Shown here piece by piece: positions 61,496 to 64,000 of a stretch of DNA of 64,000 bases. The stretch's first letter is position 1. Every line of letters starts with the position of its first letter. Position numbers and translations under genes: made by a program. Under the pieces are notes generated by a model that had not been told where the DNA came from, did no database searches, and saw nothing but the letters and a program-made list of their open reading frames with translations. This stretch comes from Cytospora piceicola. Its lineage: Eukaryota; Ascomycota; Sordariomycetes; Diaporthales; Cytosporaceae. The stretch covers positions 1 through 64,000 of the forward strand of contig JALQBC010000046.1 of assembly GCA_023375675.1 (NCBI GenBank), read 5' to 3'.

Positions 61496-62010
61496 GGCTT
61501 GCCTGATTGTTCGGGTGTTGGTTTGCGAGGGGGAAGGATTGGTGTGGTGTTACTCGGTACTTGACTATGTACTTGAGTATGTTAGAAATAAATAAATGGT
61601 AGGAGCTTTGGAGGTGCCGAACAAGAGCTTCAAAGGCCCCGGGAAATTTCTAGCGCGAATTAGCCGCAGCGAGCGAGTCCCACCACAACACACAGCAGCA
61701 GCAGTGACACCATCATCCCGTTTCAACGGTGCCACAGTATAAAGTATAAACGGAATGACCCCTGCTTTATGTCCGTAGTGTGTCTCTACCTTATCTACAA
61801 TCATACTCACACAACCCCCCCTTCACTTCTACCACCCACAATCCACAACCAACAACCAACAACATACTACTTACTACTTGCTACTCACCAACTCACTACT
61901 TACTACTCACCAACTCCTTATTCGACCAGTCCGATTACCAAATCATCGATATCCCTCTAGACCACCAAACAACATCTTACACACGACATCCTCCACCAGA
62001 CCAAGCCACA
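61496..62010. promoter_or_regulatory. divergent promoter region, Mmc1-like gene / UBC7
   Basis: 515 bp separate the two start codons. The UBC7 side has a long CAACA/CTTACTACT-rich leader (about 61800-62010). No specific factor site is claimed. Confidence 0.5.
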
Positions 62011-62609
62011 ATGTCATCGACAGCCCACCGCCGGCTGCTCCAGGAGTACCGCATGCTCACCAACAACCCACCTGATGGGATCACCGCCGGCCCCGTTTCC
62101 GAAGACGATCTGCTGCACTGGGAAGCCGTGATCCAAGGGCCAGAAGGGACACCCTTCGACGGCGGCGTCTTCCCCGCCGAACTCAAGTTCCCCAACGACT
62201 ACCCTCTATCACCACCGACCATGAAGTTTGTCGGGGAGATGTGGCACCCAAACGGTATGAACCCACCCCTCCTTCCTCTAGAGAACGCACACGACAGGGT
62301 GTCGGAAGAAACCATCAGCATCGCTAACCCGCATTCGCCCCGCCCCCCCAAACAGTCTACCCAAGCGGCCTGGTCTGCATCTCCATCCTCCACCCGGCCG
62401 GCGACGACCCCAACCACTACGAGCACGCCTCGGAGCGCTGGTCGCCCATCCAGTCCGTCGAGAAGATCCTGCTGTCCGTCATGAACCTGCTGGCCGAGCC
62501 CAACGACGAGAGCCCCGCCAACGTGGACGCCGCCAAGATGTGGCGCGACCGCCGGGGCGAGTACGACAGGAGGGTCAAGGAGAGCGTGAGGCGGTCCCTG
62601 GGACTGTAG
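62011..62609 (+). CDS. UBC7: ubiquitin-conjugating enzyme E2, Ubc7 (UBE2G2 type)
   Basis: Exons 62011-62254 and 62356-62609; the 101-bp intron runs GTATGA..CTAAC..ACAG in phase 1. The 165-residue product has the same length as yeast Ubc7. The UBC fold runs from [12 protein letters not shown] to the end; the HPN motif (MWHPN) precedes the active-site Cys89 in [10 protein letters not shown]. The Ubc7-specific acidic insert ([19 protein letters not shown]) follows, then [14 protein letters not shown] and [17 protein letters not shown], ending SLGL. Ubc7 acts with Cue1 and the Hrd1/Doa10 ligases at the ER membrane in ER-associated degradation. No sign of damage. Confidence 0.95.
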
Positions 62610-62663
62610 TTCTTTTTTTTTTCCCGGTCGGTGGCGGGCCGCGAGCGATGCGAGCGAGCGAGC

Positions 62664-62697
62664 GGGGTGGAGGGGGAGGGGGGGTTGGTATTGGGGT
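62664..62697. repeat. G-rich tract, G-quadruplex potential
   Basis: Runs GGGG, GG, GGGGG, GGGGGGG and GGGG within 34 bp on the + strand, just after UBC7. Confidence 0.5.
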
Positions 62698-62900
62698 TCG
62701 TTTTCGGTGGTTGGGAGGGACAAGACAAGACACAAAACTGGGGAGTCTCCCCGGCGGTGGCGCGGGAGGTCGAGAGGGTTGCGGGTCGTGACGGTATGCC
62801 CCAGCCGCGTCAACCGCTGGCCGCACGCGGCAGACCTCCGAAGGACCCCAAGGTCAGACAGTTGGCGGGGATTCCGGTATGCTAGGGCCGGGGTGGTACA

Positions 62901-62940
62901 AGATGGGTTGCGTCGCAGATGGGTTGCGTCGCAGATGGGT
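62901..62940. repeat. 16-bp tandem repeat, 2.5 copies
   Basis: AGATGGGTTGCGTCGC twice, perfect, then AGATGGGT. Confidence 0.85.
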
Positions 62941-63471
62941 AACTTGCATAGCGTGGAGTTTATGGGCAGAGAGGGTCGTTATTATACGGTCGAAGTGAAA
63001 GTCAGAGGGGGGATGGGGCAGATATGCCAAATCACAGGCTTTCATTTTGTTCGGGTATCAATATCGACAGCGGCATCGGTTTATGCTCATTCGGTGCTTT
63101 TGGATACCACAATCCTGTTCTACACCCGGATCCACCGCACGTATCATTGCCACTTACATGTCCCGTGTCAGCATGAACGAGAAGGTGCAAGCAGAGGAAT
63201 GAGGCGGTTGGACGTTTGGAAATGTAGCCCATCAAGAAGGATCTGAGGCAGCTCGGAGCAAGGCTGTCTCGGCTCTCACACACGGTATGCTCATTCAATC
63301 ACAGGAGGCACGCCATCCGGCATCTTGAGTTGGACCAATGCCCGTTTCGCTCAGAGAAGAAGTTCATTCGATTGTTTTTATTGATTTTTTCTTTTCCAGT
63401 AGCCCGTCATCGATGCATATCTGTCTTGGCCAGCGGCGACTGGTCGTCATCGATGAACCCCCAGAGGGAAC

Positions 63472-64000
63472 TCAGGAACCGAATACCGCGATGGCATCCG
63501 ACCGGCTGCTGTGGTCACAAGTTAGCAAGAGGGGGCCTCTTTCCTCTCTTCAAAACTGTCCACCGCTCAGCACTCACCATCGCGACGACTCGGGTACGTC
63601 AGCCCCTGTATGTGCTCCGACTCCTCGGAGCTCTGCGGCGTCTCGCCCGCCCACGCCAGCTGCCGGCCCCCCTGCTGCGCCGCCGCCGCGCCCTCGATCA
63701 CAAACACGTCGCCGCTCAGCGTCGACGCCTCGCTCCTGGCGCCGCCGCCGTCCCCCGCCGCCGGCACGATCCGCTCGTCCTCCTCCCCCTCCTCGTCGGC
63801 CTCGCGCAGCGTGATGCCGACCGTCCCGCCCCACGCCGTCTTGCCCCCGCCGGCCGTTATCGTCGTCGTCGTCGACGACGACGCCTTCGACGTGAGCGTC
63901 CCCTCCTCCTCCTCCTCCTCCTCCAGGCGCCGCCCCTTCTTCCCCCTCCCGCCCCCGTACGCCTTCTCGACGTCCTGCAGGGCCACGTCGTCGGGCCCGC
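63472..64000 (-). CDS. 3' end of an acidic, low-complexity protein (5' end beyond window)
   Basis: The minus-strand frame is open from the window edge (DDVALQDVEKAYGGG) through a basic RGKKGRR patch, a glutamate run, a Ser/Thr run and DEEGEEDERIV. A donor (GATG/GTGAGT) lies at 63577. A 69-bp intron (63509-63577) with CTAAC and CCACAG leads to a short last exon (63472-63508) ending SDAIAVFGS; CAGCAG allows an acceptor 3 bp later. I cannot identify the protein from this tail. Confidence 0.55.

Larger units (their letters stand above)
62610..63471. other. 3' region of UBC7 and intergenic space; no gene seen
   Basis: Contains a G-rich run (62664-62697) and a 16-bp tandem repeat (62901-62940). 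Open frames here are short and without domains. Confidence 0.5.

Noticed and set aside
1..64000. CRISPR arrays, bacterial operons, integrated virus
   Set aside because: Gene structure is eukaryotic with spliceosomal introns; repeats are satellites and LTR elements, with no spaced direct-repeat array.

Overview
This is nuclear DNA of a filamentous ascomycete (Pezizomycotina). Evidence: short introns (54-132 bp) with GT..AG ends and CTRAC-type branch sites, CAAC-rich 5' leaders, fungus-specific families (GT69/Cmt1, DUF3716, Mmc1-like), and long AT-rich tracts almost free of CpA/TpG, the signature of repeat-induced point mutation (RIP). I cannot name the species.

Layout. 1-7076 is AT-rich: a TAAG microsatellite, GC-rich hairpins and a RIP-mutated Ty1/copia element on the minus strand (150-bp LTRs, TATTT target duplication) that cuts into an unrecognised coding stretch. 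7077-26541 is a normal-composition accessory island: a broken DUF3716 gene, a non-RIPped gypsy fossil, a Cys-rich single-pass membrane protein, two small secreted proteins facing each other, an unknown basic protein, a GT69 mannosyltransferase and a broken Cys-rich membrane protein gene. 26547-57114 is a 30.6-kb block made of three LTR retrotransposons nested inside one another: outer gypsy (minus), middle gypsy (plus), inner gypsy (minus). Each has matching LTR ends and target duplications, and all are RIP-mutated. 57120-64000 is a housekeeping block: SMD3 (spliceosome), an Mmc1-like mitochondrial gene, UBC7 (ER-associated degradation) and the 3' end of an acidic unknown protein.

How it fits together. 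Repeat blocks flank an island of secreted and membrane proteins, as in a 'two-speed' fungal genome. Several island genes carry stop codons of the RIP type (CAG to TAG, TGG to TGA), while the housekeeping genes beyond the right repeat edge are intact. The main points of interest are the three-layer nest with readable primer-binding sites, extra coding-like frames inside the inner and middle elements, and a recurrent 10-bp palindrome (TACCTAGGTA), one copy of which interrupts a gene.
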